A stretch of DNA of 64,000 nucleotides from Prasinococcaceae sp. CCMP 1430 (taxonomy: Eukaryota > Prasinodermophyta > Palmophyllophyceae > Prasinococcales > Prasinococcaceae): positions 161,857 through 225,856 of the forward strand of contig RQSC01000018.1 of the NCBI GenBank assembly GCA_013416795.1, in the 5' to 3' direction. Positions 31,049 through 41,727 of this stretch are shown one piece after another. Every line of letters starts with the position of its first letter. Positions within the stretch are counted from its first letter, which is position 1. A model generated the notes under the pieces. It did not search any database. It saw only the letters and a list, made by a program, of their open reading frames with translations, and was not told where the DNA came from. The position numbers and the translations under genes were made by a program.

Positions 31049-32935
31049 CTACCTGTTGACGTTATCGCTGGCGGTCAGTTGGATTGCTCCGACACCACCG
31101 TGTGCAGCACTCGCGTGCTGCGTATGGCTGGGCTTGCGGCTTAGCAACGGCCGCGCCCCGGGCACCTCCCGGATTACCACCACGCTGACGTTGTCGCGCG
31201 AGCGCATGGCGCGGGCGTGGCCCATGAGATTGGCGGCGCCGACAGCCGCGCTGACACCCACATCAGCGTCCTGCGCGGCCGCCGCGTCGTTCGCCTCGCT
31301 TTGCACGGTCGCTGACGACGCGCTGGCGCCCGCGAGCTTCCAGGGTAGCGTCGCGATGGACACAGCCTGTTCGGGCGTGGTCACGTCCCACAGGCCATCG
31401 GAAGCGACCACCAGTACGTCGCCGGGCCCAACGAGCGCGGTCGGATCCGACACGCTCGGTTCTGCTGACAGCCCCACGTCCTCGCTCTTGAGGTACCCGT
31501 CCCCGAGGACGCGGCTCACCGCCAGACCATATAGCCGCCGCTCGCCATCGCGCAAAGAAACGCCCGCCTCGGCGAGCCGCTGCCGCTCACCCTCCGCCAA
31601 GAGGGTGTGGTCGGACGTCAGGATCACACAAGCGCAGTTTGCGCTCGCGGCTCCGTCGGCGCTCGCTCGTGCGCCGCCCTCGATGCCGCCGCCAGCACTG
31701 CCGTTTGCCGTCGCGGACAAAGCCTCCCCAGCACCGACGGACCCAAGGACCGCGGCACTGTCTCCCACGTTTGCGATTTGTACGACGGCGCGCTGTTGTT
31801 TGCGCCTAGTGTCGCGCCACGTGAGCACGACAGTAGCGGTGCATCCCTCGTGATCGCACTTGTGCTCGTGCAGGACGGCCCTCTCCGCCTCTGCAAACGC
31901 TTCTCGCAGCAGCCCTGCCGCATCGCAGTCGCGCAGCACCTGCCGCCTCCGCGCCGGCGCCTGCAGCATGCGCGAGAGCACCTCCGGGAACGCGGCGGCG
32001 GCGCGCGTCGCCGCGAGCACGCCGCAGTGCCCGTCGAAGACGCCAAAGAGGCCGAACTCCGGGCAGCCGCGCAGCGGGGACTCGGAGACGACAACGTCCT
32101 CCATCGCGCGCTGGTTGCCTCCGGAACCCCCATCGCCCGAACCCCTGCGCCGCGCATCGCCCGGGAGTACGCTGGCGGCCTGCCGCACCGACGCGTGCAG
32201 TCGCGGCGCGTGGGCCGCAGCGCCGTCGCCTAATATCCTGACGAGCACCCGCACGCGCGCGCAGAGCGTGAGCACGTCGCCGTGCGCGAGCGCCACCGAC
32301 GCCCCTGCGCTGCGATTCTCCGGCGCCGACACGCCCGCGCCGTTGAGCAGCGTGCCGTTGAGGCTGCCGCGGTCGCGCACCATCCAGGCCCCTGCGGCCT
32401 CATGCCACTGCACCTCGAGGTGTCGGCTCGAAACGCCATGGTCCTCGATCCCCAGCCAGCCGCACTGCGTGACGTCCTCGGCCTCCGTCCCCGCGCGTCC
32501 CACGACGACCAAGCCCGCACTACCTCTGCCAGCCGACGAACGCGAGCCCGCGCCGCACACCACGCTCGGCGCGCCCGCGTCGCCGCCGGCCTTGTCGTCC
32601 GCGCCCAGCACCTCAAGCCGCAGCTCGCTCCACCCCTTGCGCGCCGGCGCGTTGGCCGGCGCCCCGCCGGCAGACCCCCTGCGCGCGCGAGCTAGCGCCC
32701 TCGCCGCCGCCGCCGCGGCGNTCCGCCCGGCCGGCCGGCGCCGCCCCGCACCCCCTCTTTCGCGCCGGGGAGAAACGGGCGCGCCCGCGCGCGCTCCGCC
32801 CGTTCTGTGAAAAAAATAGACCCCCCAAAACATCCCAGAGGAAGGGCCCGCGCCCGCCCGCCACGCCGCGCGCGGCCGAGGCGCCTTTCCGTCCGCGGTT
32901 CCGCAGCCATCAGTCATTTGCTCGGTCAATCGCAT
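31049..32935 (-). CDS. FHA-domain PP2C protein phosphatase (KAPP-like arrangement)
   Basis: About 628 residues in one exon. An N-terminal FHA domain (LVVVGRAG, GVSSRHLEVQWHE, VRDRGSLNGTLLNG) would bind phosphothreonine. A PP2C domain follows with the metal-binding blocks FGVFDGHCG, VVQIANVGDSAAVLG, ILTSDHT, GLAVSRVLGDGYLK, VVASDGLWDV and the terminal SRDNVSVVVI, all acidic metal ligands intact. The same order occurs in plant kinase-associated protein phosphatase, but no clear membrane anchor is seen here. The 5' end is uncertain: in-frame ATGs lie at 32962, 32935, 32917 and 32833, and one base (32721) in the low-complexity N-terminal part is undetermined. It is convergent with the PP4 subunit gene. 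Confidence 0.85.
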   Translation of the reverse strand: MRLTEQMTDGCGTADGKAPRPRAAWRAGAGPSSGMFWGVYFFHRTGGARAGAPVSPRRERGGAGRRRPAGRXAAAAAARALARARRGSAGGAPANAPARKGWSELRLEVLGADDKAGGDAGAPSVVCGAGSRSSAGRGSAGLVVVGRAGTEAEDVTQCGWLGIEDHGVSSRHLEVQWHEAAGAWMVRDRGSLNGTLLNGAGVSAPENRSAGASVALAHGDVLTLCARVRVLVRILGDGAAAHAPRLHASVRQAASVLPGDARRRGSGDGGSGGNQRAMEDVVVSESPLRGCPEFGLFGVFDGHCGVLAATRAAAAFPEVLSRMLQAPARRRQVLRDCDAAGLLREAFAEAERAVLHEHKCDHEGCTATVVLTWRDTRRKQQRAVVQIANVGDSAAVLGSVGAGEALSATANGSAGGGIEGGARASADGAASANCACVILTSDHTLLAEGERQRLAEAGVSLRDGERRLYGLAVSRVLGDGYLKSEDVGLSAEPSVSDPTALVGPGDVLVVASDGLWDVTTPEQAVSIATLPWKLAGASASSATVQSEANDAAAAQDADVGVSAAVGAANLMGHARAMRSRDNVSVVVIREVPGARPLLSRKPSHTQHASAAHGGVGAIQLTASDNVNR

Positions 32936-33623
32936 GCGCTCTCCGTCCCTCACTCCACCCATCAACAATCGGTCGGTCGGTCGGTAGGTAGGTCGGCTGA
33001 CGCGATGCGCTGCTGGACGCAGGAGGAGGGCAAAATCAACGCAACCGAACCAACAACGGACGGACATGCAGGCTTTTTTGGTTTCCCCCGCTTTTTTTTT
33101 TTTGCTGGTGCGTGCGATTGTAGCAACGGGCAAATATGTGACTGCCCGCGTGCACAGGCACGTGTATCGGATATGAATATACTGTACAGTATGTGCGATC
33201 AGTACAAAACAGGGTGAACCCTATACCTCACCCGAAACTGAAACCTAAACCTCCGGCGGGGCCGCGCGCGGGGTTTCGCCGGGGCCGTCTGTCCGCGCGG
33301 CGGCTCGCGGAGACGATCAGAGCGAATGTGGTTCTGGATTGCACACGGGCGAGCTCGGATGCGCCTTTCGAATTCGATGCGTTCTGATGGTTCATCACTA
33401 GTACTACAGTACTCTTTCGACCCCTGGAGCTTCGGGCGTTTGACGCGGCAGGTGGCCGTTGGGGCTCGGTCGAATGCGCTTTGACCTGCGCGCGCCGTCG
33501 CCCCCCTCGGCGCGCGAAAACGCGCGCGCGCGGAGGGGGGCGCGGCGGCGCCAGGCTTGCGGACGAGCGGCGCGGCGCCGCGCCGCTCGGTGGCGGGTCG
33601 GCTCGCGCGGGGCCGCGCGCGAC
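32936..33623. promoter_or_regulatory. Divergent intergenic region with short repeats
   Basis: About 690 bp between the FHA-PP2C (-) and TPR-DnaJ (+) genes. It contains an imperfect GGTC tetranucleotide tract (32971-32996), a T run near 33092-33104, an AT-richer patch with GTACAGTA-type palindromes (33170-33200), and a 16-nt segment (33237-33252) whose exact reverse complement recurs at 47880-47895. A GATGG motif lies at 33386-33390. Confidence 0.45.
32971..32996. repeat. Imperfect GGTC/GGTA tetranucleotide tract
   Basis: Six and a half tetranucleotide units (GGTC x3, GGTA x2, GGTC) in the divergent promoter between the FHA-PP2C and TPR-DnaJ genes. Confidence 0.9.
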
Positions 33624-36515
33624 ATGGTGGCGCCCTTAGCCGAGGAGAAAGAGAACGTGGCAAACGCCGAGGGTGGCGGGGCGGCGACTGCACAGCAGCA
33701 CGCGTACGCCAAGGACCTGCGCGAGAGCATGAAGCGCTTCGCCGGCCGCGGCGACGAGCGCGACGCGAACGGGGGGCACCGCGTACTCAAAGAGGCGCCG
33801 GCGGCGCCGCAGAAGCGCAGTGGGAGGGAGGACAGCATGCGCCGGCGCGCCATGCGCGGCGTTGCGGCCTCGCCCACGCCGCAAAAGGCGCCGCGCACGC
33901 CGCGCCGCGGAAGCAGTGCTAAAGACGCGCGCTTCGATGGCGACACCACGCCAAGGCGGCACACCGAGGGCGGCGCCACGCCGAGCGCCGCGGCCAAGGA
34001 GGGCGCCGAGCTGTCCGAGCGCGCGCGCAAGCTGTGGAAGGAGCTTCAGGATCGCGAGGCGGACACAGGTGGCGCGAATGCGGCAGCGAAGCCCAGCCGG
34101 GTGCACCCGAAGGGCGCGCGCAGCGGCGCGTCCGACGTCGCGCACGACAAGAGCATGGCCACGCCCGGCAAATCGTCACGCATGCGGCCACGAGACGACG
34201 ACGTGGACATGCAGGACGCGCCGGTGGCCCCCAGCCCGCGGCGATCCAAGCAGCGCGCCGACCGCGCGCAGCAGGCCGCGCGCCCAGCGTGGGCGAGCGT
34301 GCTCGACGAGGACAAGGCCATCGCCGCAGCTGCGCCCGACGCGGAGCGCGCGCCGCGTCTGCGTTCGGCGCTCAAGGCGGCGGTTGCCGACCACGGCAAG
34401 GCCGTGTCTCGCGCGTCCGCGCTGGAGGAGGAGTGCCACATCCAGCAGACGCTGCTGCGGTCGGCGCTCAAACGCCAAGCTGACCTGACGGCGCAGCTGC
34501 AGCGAGCACGGCGCGAACAGTCGGCGGCCGCTGCTGATGCGACGAGCAGCCGCGCGGCCGCTACCGAGGCAGAGAAGGCCTGTCGGTCCGCGCGCCATGC
34601 GCTCTCTGAGTGCGCCGCGCAGAACGCCAAGCTAGTGGCAGCCTATGCGGAGAAGAAGAAGGAGGTGCGTGAGCTCTCGAGTGAGGTGGAGCGCCGCGAC
34701 GCCAGCAAGGCAAGCGAGACCCAGAGCACCCAGGACGAGTTGGCCGTTCTGCGTGCCGAGCTTGAGGCCTCGAAAGCTGAGGCCGAAGGGCTGCGCGAGC
34801 GCGCTATACGCGCTGAGGTACGACTGGAAAAAGCAGAGGTGGCAGCCGCCACGGCAGCGACGCAGCGCCCCACGCCCGTGCCTGCAGCGCCTGAGCCCGT
34901 GAGGCCCGCGCCGGAAGCCCCCTCGGCGTCGACCGCCGAGTCGGGGAGCGAGGCGCAGCACACCGCCCCGATGGCCGAGCCAACCGTCTCCGATCACGGC
35001 TCGGCGGGCGCGAGCCCTTCAATCAGCAGTGGCAGCAACAGGAACTCATCGTCGAGCGAAGAGGAGGCGCACTGGGCCGAGGAAAAGGCACGATGGGCAG
35101 CCGAGAAAGAGCGCTGGGCAGCTGAGAAGCAGCGCTGGATGAACGAGCTCGAGAGCACGCGTCAGACCATCCGCGGGGGTGCGCCTGCCCCCGGCACATC
35201 AGGCTCGCAGGCCCCTGGCGCGGGCGCGCCGCCGGCTGAGGGCAAGCATGCGAGGCGTCAGTCGCTCAGTAGCGGTGGCTCAAGCTGCGCGAGCACTGAC
35301 ATAGAAGGTGCTGAGTCGCAGCCGGCTCGTGGCATGGCCGACGGTGCGCGTGCGCACCAGGCCCACTTGGATCGCGAGGACGCCAGCGCTCCACCACCAG
35401 TCGTGCACTCAACGAGCGCACCGGCTGTCGCGCAGGCGGCCGACCGGTCAGGCTCCGCTGTGCCTAGGGCCAGCGCAAACACCCCATCCGCTGCAGCGCA
35501 CAGGACGCCGGGGAAGGCAACGCCGCAGTGTCCGTCGACTGCGCCGTCGCACAAGCCCAAGCAGCAGGTGAAGCCGAGTCCTGGACATCGATCGCGGGAG
35601 GCCTTTGTGGCCGAGAAGGTGCGCGAGGTGGAGCAGGAGCGAAAGCAAGAGGCGGAAAAGCAGGCGCAGGCACAGGCGCAGAGGGCAGCAGCAGCTACCG
35701 CCGCTGCCGAGACTGCAAAGAAAGAAAATGAGTTCAATCAGGCGAGCACCGCCTCGAACACGCAGAAGGCGCAGCAGTATAAGGCGTCGGGCAACGCCTC
35801 GTACCAGAAGGGCAAGTACAAGGAAGCGTATGACGAGTACACCAAGGGCATCAACATGAAGTGTGGTGACAAGTCCTTCGAGGCCATCCTACACTGCAAC
35901 CGCGCGGCGGCACTCATGGCCCAGAAACAGTATGTGCATGCCGCGGCGGACTGCGATGCCGCGCTGGCACTCGACCCGTGCTACTCGCGTGCATTGCAGC
36001 GCCGCGTGGACGTGTGGACCGCCATGGGCGACTACCAGCAGGCCGTGCGCGACTTGCAGGCGCTCATCGGGCCGCCGCATCGCCTAGGCGCCGAGGCGAC
36101 CACCAAGCTCGCCGATGCTCAGCGCCGCGCGCGAACGTCCAAGGGTGCCGATCCCTACGTGGTGCTCAATGTGGAAACCACCGCCAAGGACAGCGAGGTG
36201 AAGAGCGCCTATCGCAAGCTCGCGCTGCGGTTCCACCCCGACAAGTGTCGCGACGAGGCGCTGCGGCCGCAGGCGGAGGTGCTCTTCAAGTTGGTCAGCG
36301 GCGCGTACAACACGCTCTCGGACCCAGCCTCGCGCCGCAAGCACGACCAGCAGGCCTTCGCCAACATGGCGCGCGAGGCTCGAAACAACTACGCTGCAGC
36401 TACAGGGCACGCCAGGTCCACCTATGGTGGCTACGGCCGCGCGGGCGCGTCGGCGTACAGCCACTTTGGCGGTGCCACCTACGCGCGCGCGCGGTCGTCC
36501 TCCTTTGCTGTTTGA
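33624..36515 (+). CDS. TPR and J-domain cochaperone with long coiled-coil N-terminus (DNAJC7-like C-half)
   Basis: A single exon of 963 residues. The N-terminal 230 residues are basic and disordered; a coiled coil spans roughly 240-430, a serine-rich spacer follows, and a second charged coil with the repeat WAEEKARWAAEKERWAAEKQ near 480-510. The C-terminal 270 residues carry TPR units (from about 715: AQQYKASGNASYQKGKYKEAYDEYTKGI) and a J domain (from about 843) with intact HPD in RFHPDKC, the motif that stimulates Hsp70 ATPase. TPR plus J order matches DNAJC7/TTC-type Hsp70-Hsp90 cochaperones, but those are about 500 residues, so the coiled-coil half is an extra. The start ATG is followed by an open frame without better candidates. 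Confidence 0.82.
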   Translation: MVAPLAEEKENVANAEGGGAATAQQHAYAKDLRESMKRFAGRGDERDANGGHRVLKEAPAAPQKRSGREDSMRRRAMRGVAASPTPQKAPRTPRRGSSAKDARFDGDTTPRRHTEGGATPSAAAKEGAELSERARKLWKELQDREADTGGANAAAKPSRVHPKGARSGASDVAHDKSMATPGKSSRMRPRDDDVDMQDAPVAPSPRRSKQRADRAQQAARPAWASVLDEDKAIAAAAPDAERAPRLRSALKAAVADHGKAVSRASALEEECHIQQTLLRSALKRQADLTAQLQRARREQSAAAADATSSRAAATEAEKACRSARHALSECAAQNAKLVAAYAEKKKEVRELSSEVERRDASKASETQSTQDELAVLRAELEASKAEAEGLRERAIRAEVRLEKAEVAAATAATQRPTPVPAAPEPVRPAPEAPSASTAESGSEAQHTAPMAEPTVSDHGSAGASPSISSGSNRNSSSSEEEAHWAEEKARWAAEKERWAAEKQRWMNELESTRQTIRGGAPAPGTSGSQAPGAGAPPAEGKHARRQSLSSGGSSCASTDIEGAESQPARGMADGARAHQAHLDREDASAPPPVVHSTSAPAVAQAADRSGSAVPRASANTPSAAAHRTPGKATPQCPSTAPSHKPKQQVKPSPGHRSREAFVAEKVREVEQERKQEAEKQAQAQAQRAAAATAAAETAKKENEFNQASTASNTQKAQQYKASGNASYQKGKYKEAYDEYTKGINMKCGDKSFEAILHCNRAAALMAQKQYVHAAADCDAALALDPCYSRALQRRVDVWTAMGDYQQAVRDLQALIGPPHRLGAEATTKLADAQRRARTSKGADPYVVLNVETTAKDSEVKSAYRKLALRFHPDKCRDEALRPQAEVLFKLVSGAYNTLSDPASRRKHDQQAFANMAREARNNYAAATGHARSTYGGYGRAGASAYSHFGGATYARARSSSFAV

Positions 36516-36560
36516 GCGTGTGCTGCGGGAGCACCGGCGCGGGCTGCGCGGGCATTCATA

Positions 36561-36650
36561 CTTTCTTCGTCGCGAGTAATCACCAACAGCTTGAAGCTCT
36601 CTTGTCCGCGTCTCGAGTCCAAGAGCCGAGTCAACTTCTCCGCCAGTACG
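36561..36650 (-). pseudogene. Decayed duplicate of a RAD50 exon segment
   Basis: Just beyond the RAD50 stop codon, on the same strand, lies a 90-bp segment that translates as LAEKLTRLLDSRRGQESFKLLVITRDEES. It is clearly related to [29 protein letters not shown] encoded by the second RAD50 exon (about 37012-37101). The H-loop histidine is replaced by arginine and the D-loop/Walker B part upstream is not recognisable. It therefore looks like a partial tandem duplication that has decayed, rather than a working gene. An alternative terminal exon cannot be excluded. Confidence 0.7.
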
Positions 36651-36735
36651 TGCGCGTGAAGCTCCGCGGGAAAAGTCACGCCCAGAGCAGTGCATCTCGA
36701 GCACCCCAACCCAAAGTCCCCCCAGCCGCATGTCC

Positions 36736-39700
36736 TCATCCCTCAAAGATGTCCTGCCGGTGGATCGTGCTCTTCTGATTCTTGTCTTTCGAAATACGCC
36801 CTGGTGTGCGTGCGCGCGCGCGCGCGCGTGTGCGTGTGCGCGTGCGCGTGCGCGCGCGTGTCAGATCTCGATATGCGGACAAACTGAGACCACACGTCTC
36901 AAAGCCACAGCCCGCACGAGGGTACTTCGAGCGCGTCAAACAGGCGCATGCGCAAGCGAACGCGCACGCACAATACCGCTCAGCATGCTCTCGAAGGCCG
37001 ATTGAGCGCGCGAACTTCTCGTCGTGAGTAATCACCAGCAGTTGGAAGTTCTCCTGTCCGCGTCTCGCGTCCATGAGTCGAGTGAGCGCCTCAGCCAGAG
37101 CCTGCGCGTTGGGCTCATCGAGGTTGGTGGTCGGCTCGTCAAGCGCCAGGATGCCGCATGTGACGCAAAAGCTCTCCGCAAGCGCCAGTCGGATGATGAG
37201 GCTCGCCAGCACGCGCTGTCCCGCCGAGCAGCGACCGCGCATGTCCAGCTCCGCGCCAGACGAGCTCGTCATGACCTGCCGGGCACGCCGGCGCGAGGAC
37301 ACGAGCGCGCGGACCGGAATGCCGAGCTGCTGGGTCAGCACACATGCATGCACAAGGGGGGTGCGCTCGTCGAGCTCGGGGCGACGAGACCCACACCGCG
37401 CGACAGCGCTGGCGCGCACGCACCACGCGGTAGTTGTGCGACCGGCCCCGTGCATTGGTGCCCTCATCCACGTCCGACCTGATCTCCAACTTGTCGATGT
37501 CCTGGTTGCGGTACACGCTTTGCCACAGCTCCTTGATCGTCGAATTGATCTCAGCCATCTTCTGCTGGTGAAAAGAGGTCAGCGCCCTGTCCAGTGCCTT
37601 CATGTACTTGTCCAGGTCGGCACACGCCAGCTCGGCGCTCGTGAGCTGCACCAGCATGTCCCGATACTTGTCATCGACGTCGACGTACTGGCGGTCAGCC
37701 AGTTCTGCAGCAGACTCCTGCCGGCCGGCCTGGATGGCCTCCATGGCGCCGCGCTGCTGCTCTCGAGCCTGGCGGGCGGCGACAGCCTCCTTGTTGGCAT
37801 TCTTGAGCATCACGCCAAGCTTGCGCGCGCGCTCTGGCGAGGCTCGCACGCGTGCGGCCGCGGTCTTCTCACGAAGTGCATCGAGCTCTCCGCGAAGTTG
37901 GCGCAGTTTCAGGTTGTCTTCGAGGTTCCGACGCGTCTGCGCCATCTCCGCCAGCGACTGCACTGCGCTGTCTACCTTGGCCTGGGCGTCGGCGCGCCGC
38001 CGTGCGGCCTCGGCCTCCTGCGCATTGAGTTTTTCGAGCCTCTCGCGCTCGCGTTCAACCCCGGTCGTGCGACCCGCGGCCTCGTCTGCAGCGACCGCCT
38101 TCGCGAGCGAGGAGATCTTGTTTTGCGAGCTCTCAGCCTCCGTCAGAAGCTCCACGATGCGCCGCTCCTCGGCTTGCGAATCGGCGGCAGCGGCGTCCCG
38201 CGCGTTCGCCGCATCGGTCCTCTCCCGCGCATAGCGCGCCGCCGCCTCGTCAGCCTGCGCCGCCTCAAGTTTGAGCGTTGCCGCATTGTTTGCCGCCTCT
38301 TCGGCACCCCTCGCCGCGTTCATGCGCTCCGCAGCCTTGTGCTTCTCATCGCTGACCCGCTGCCGCGCGCTCGCGTGCTCCCGCTCAAGCTGCGAGAGCT
38401 CGTCCTTCTTCGACGATAATTGCTGCATCTTGAAGTCGCGCTTTCGCTGCGCGCCATCGCGTTTCTCCTCAGCGTCATGAATCTCCTCAGCGACAACAGA
38501 CACGTCCCGTCCGGGGCGTCCGATGCCCGATCCGAGCTCGCGGCGCAGGGTGGCCAAGTCGGCTGCTGCATGCCTGGCCTCGAGAGCGGCGCGCTCAGCT
38601 CCCTCGGCCAAAGGAAGCACGTCGCGCAGCTTCTCTTCGTCGTCCGTGACCTTGCGCGCCGTCGTCTCGGCGGCATCCGCCGCTTCCTGCGCGGCCGCCT
38701 GAGCCTGCTCAGCATCGTCGAGCGCCTGCCGCGCCTCCGGGATCTGCATTTCGAGCTCTTCGACGCGACGCAAGAGCGGCTCCACCTTTTCGAGGATTTC
38801 GACCTGCCCTTTGGCGGCCGCTGCCAACTTCTCACGTTCCATGACCTTCGCTGGCAGGCTACGCAGATTGCGGTCCAGGTCTGCGGCCGTCTTCTCTCGT
38901 TCGGCAACGTCAGCGAAGGCACGGGCGCAGCATGGGCACCTATTGTCCTCCTTGATCTTCTTTGTGAAGTTCGCAAACACGCTCTTCGTGGCCTTGGCGT
39001 ACTCGAGCTCTGTTGTCGCCGCCTGAAAGCGCTGGCGCGCGTCGTGCAATGCCTCGGGGGAGGCCTCACTGATGGAAGCAGCCCCAGTCTGGAGTGTCAC
39101 CTCCTCACGCGCCGACGTACACTCCTCCTTTCGAGACGACAGCACGCGCCGCGCATCCTCCACTCGCCCTGCGGCGCTTTCAGCTGCGCGGCGGGCGGTC
39201 GAGGCGTCCGCATCAACCGTCTTGCGCTGCTCCTTCAATCGCGCGATCTCAGCTCGAACACGCCTCAAGAGAGCATCGGCCGTATCGCCAGCGTCTGCTT
39301 CAACGCCTGCGCTGCTCGCAGCATCGCAAGCCTTCTGCAGACTGCTCGCAGCCGCCGAATCGAGGCGGTCCTTCTGCTGCTCTGTGAGGTGTAGGCGGGC
39401 ATTTGCCTGCTGCGCCGTCATCAGATTCTGCTGCTCCTTCTGAAGGGCGGAGATTTCGGCCGACGCATCGCGAATAATCTTCTCGATCTCGGCGATCTGC
39501 GTGTCGTAGTCGCCGGAGCTGAGCTGATTCCGCTTGGCCTCGACCTGCTGGCTGAGATTCTCAGCCTCGTTTTCTAGCCTTTCGACCGCGCGTACTGCGT
39601 TCTCTCCCTCGCGCATCTCGGTGCGAAGCTGTGCCTCCCTGGCAAGTTCGGCCTCCGCCGCCTCCTTTTTCATGCGCGCGGTCTCCGTCGCGCCCGCCAG

Positions 39701-41011
39701 GGTCTCTGCGGCGGCATCGACCTTCGCGCTCATTGCGGCGGCCTCGTTCGCCGCCTTGGCGCGGTGGTCCCGCAGCCTCTCGCGCTGAGAGCTGACCTCC
39801 GCCGCGAGCTGCGCGACACCCGCTTCAACAGAGGCTTTTGGTAGGGGCAACGTGCCGAGCGTCGGCAGCCCGAGCTGGCGGCAGGCGGCTGCGAGCGAGG
39901 CGTCCAGCTCGGCCTGGCGCCCGCGAGCGGCCTCGGCATCTGCCTGAGCCTTTCCAAGTGCCCTTGATTGCTTGGCGTGCTGGCCCTTGAAGCTTTCGAG
40001 GTCGATGCTGCACGTGCTCAAGTCGCGCTTGTTTCTCTCCTGCTCGCTCTCGAGATCTCTCACCCTCTTGACGAACTCGCGCGACGCCTTCTGGAGCTGC
40101 TCGGTCGTCATGTCGTCCGCCACCTCCGCGCATGTCTCGGTGGCGTCCTGGAGAGCGCGCTCCTTGTCATGCACCTTGGACTCGTAGATGCTCACATCGC
40201 GCTCGGCCTTCCGAAGCTCCTCCAGCTCATCCTGATGCGCGCTCAGCTCCCCGTCGGCTTTCTCGATGGTCGCCTCAGCCTTCTCGATCTCGCCGGCGAG
40301 CTGCTGGATCTTGGCGTCCGCTTGCGAGATGGCGGCGCGCAGCTTGTTGGCGTTGTCCCTGTCGCGCGAAATGGTCTGTAGGCGCAGCTTACTCTCCTTG
40401 AGCGCATCCGCCTGCTCCTTGCGCGTCTTTTTGAGCGCATCCAGCGCCGCTGTGAACTTGGTCGCCTCGAAGATGTCATCGAACTTCTTCTTCAGCACTG
40501 CAGGCTCAGCCAGTGGCCAGTTGGAGTCGTCCTGGTGCACGAAGATGACGTTCTCCAGCACGGCCTTCGACACGCCCATCATCTTGGCTACCTCCATGTC
40601 CATGTCGGCGTTGCGGAAGCTCACGCGCTCCGTGTCGCCGCTGACGCCGTTCACCCTTTGCAGCGCGTTGTCGAGCGTCTTGTACTGCAGCTTTTTGCCC
40701 TTCTTTGACACCTGCATCGAACGTATCGCCGTTGCGCTCTGCCCGTCGACGGTATCGAATCGTAGCTTGATCTGCGCCTTGGTCTCGGTGTCGTTGGAGA
40801 TCTTGGGATCGTGCACGAAGGACTCGCCCTTGTTCGTGTTTGGCGGCACCTCGCCCGTCGTCGCCATTTTCAAGGACTCGATAATGGTCGTCTTGCCGCT
40901 GCCGTTGGCGCCGACGATGAGCGTGAGCGGCTTGAAGAACTCGATGACGTCCTTGTTGTCCGGGTCGAAGGAGCGAATGCCCTTGATGAGCATCTTGTTG
41001 ATCGTGCACAT
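36736..41011 (-). CDS. RAD50: RAD50, ATPase of the MRE11-RAD50-NBS1 complex
   Basis: Three exons, 37424-41011, 36972-37275 and 36736-36800, join in frame over introns of 148 and 171 nt (both GTGCGT donors), giving 1,318 residues, the normal RAD50 length. Walker [10 protein letters not shown] is near residue 34 and the Q-loop HQDDSNWPL near 155. Long coiled coils flank the zinc hook CPCC near residues 691-694, and the C-terminal lobe has the signature [17 protein letters not shown], Walker B/D-loop [15 protein letters not shown] and H-loop VITHDE. The last exon encodes only 21 residues (ending HRQDIFEG) and was recognised by similarity to plant RAD50 tails. The complex tethers and processes DNA double-strand breaks. 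It shares a divergent promoter with the FANCE-like gene. Confidence 0.95.
36804..36861. repeat. Alternating purine-pyrimidine tract in a RAD50 intron
   Basis: A 58-bp run of strictly alternating GT/GC steps fills the acceptor half of the last RAD50 intron. Such tracts favour left-handed Z-DNA and are mutable. Confidence 0.9.
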
Positions 41012-41727
41012 GATTGCCGGCTAGAGAGCGGCGGCTCCTCCTCCGCCGCGCCCTCGGCCCGCACACCTCGCCGGCGCCCCACCTGCCGCCGCCGCGCCTG
41101 TGCGAATTGCCGCGCGCGCTTCCTGTCTGGCCTCTCTGACGCCGCCGCGCAGCCCGCCGTTCCAGGCGGCACGGCATACACCTCCCCCACCTCTTCCCAC
41201 CCCACCCCGCGCCCGCCTGCTCCCCGGCTCGCCCGCTCGCCCGCCCGCCAGCCGCGCGATCTGTGGCTGCGCCAATGCACCCGCGCCTGCACCGCCACCG
41301 CCTCTGCGCGCGTTCTCGCGCGCCTCTGCCGCTTTTGTGCCCTCTGCTCTCCGCGCGGCATTCGCATTCGCGTTTGTGTGCCATTCGCGCTTTGCATTCG
41401 TTTCGATGGGCGTTCGAACGCGACGTGCGGCGGCGCGCCCGACGGCGGGCGGGGCGAGCGGGGGAGGGGGGAGCCAGACCGACAGCGGCGAGCGGCGAGC
41501 GGGGTGCGGCGAGGGGAGCGGAGCGGGCGGGTGGCGTGCGGCGTGCGGAACGCGCCGACGCCAGCGCCGCCTCGCCCGCGGCGCCACGAGACTCCGCGAG
41601 GCGAGGCGAGGCGAGCCCTCCCCCGGACCCCCCTCTGCCTCCACGGGCTTCTTTCCGTCCGTCGCCCGGGGCGACGCCCTCACCTCTGGGCCTCCGGCCG
41701 CATCAGCCGCGCTCGTGCGCCTGTGCG
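41012..41727. promoter_or_regulatory. Divergent promoter region shared by RAD50 and FANCE-like gene
   Basis: 716 bp between the two ATGs, GC-rich throughout, with pyrimidine tracts near RAD50 and G-rich GGCGAGCGG-type tandem blocks at 41480-41530 and GAGGCGAGGCGAGGCGAG at 41597-41614. No TATA-like element is seen. Both flanking genes are DNA-repair candidates, which makes co-regulation plausible. Confidence 0.45.

Noticed and set aside
32900-33133. An extended N-terminus of the FHA-PP2C gene up to 33133
   Set aside because: The extra codons are low in complexity, cross a GGTC tract and T run typical of a promoter, and start at a non-ATG codon.
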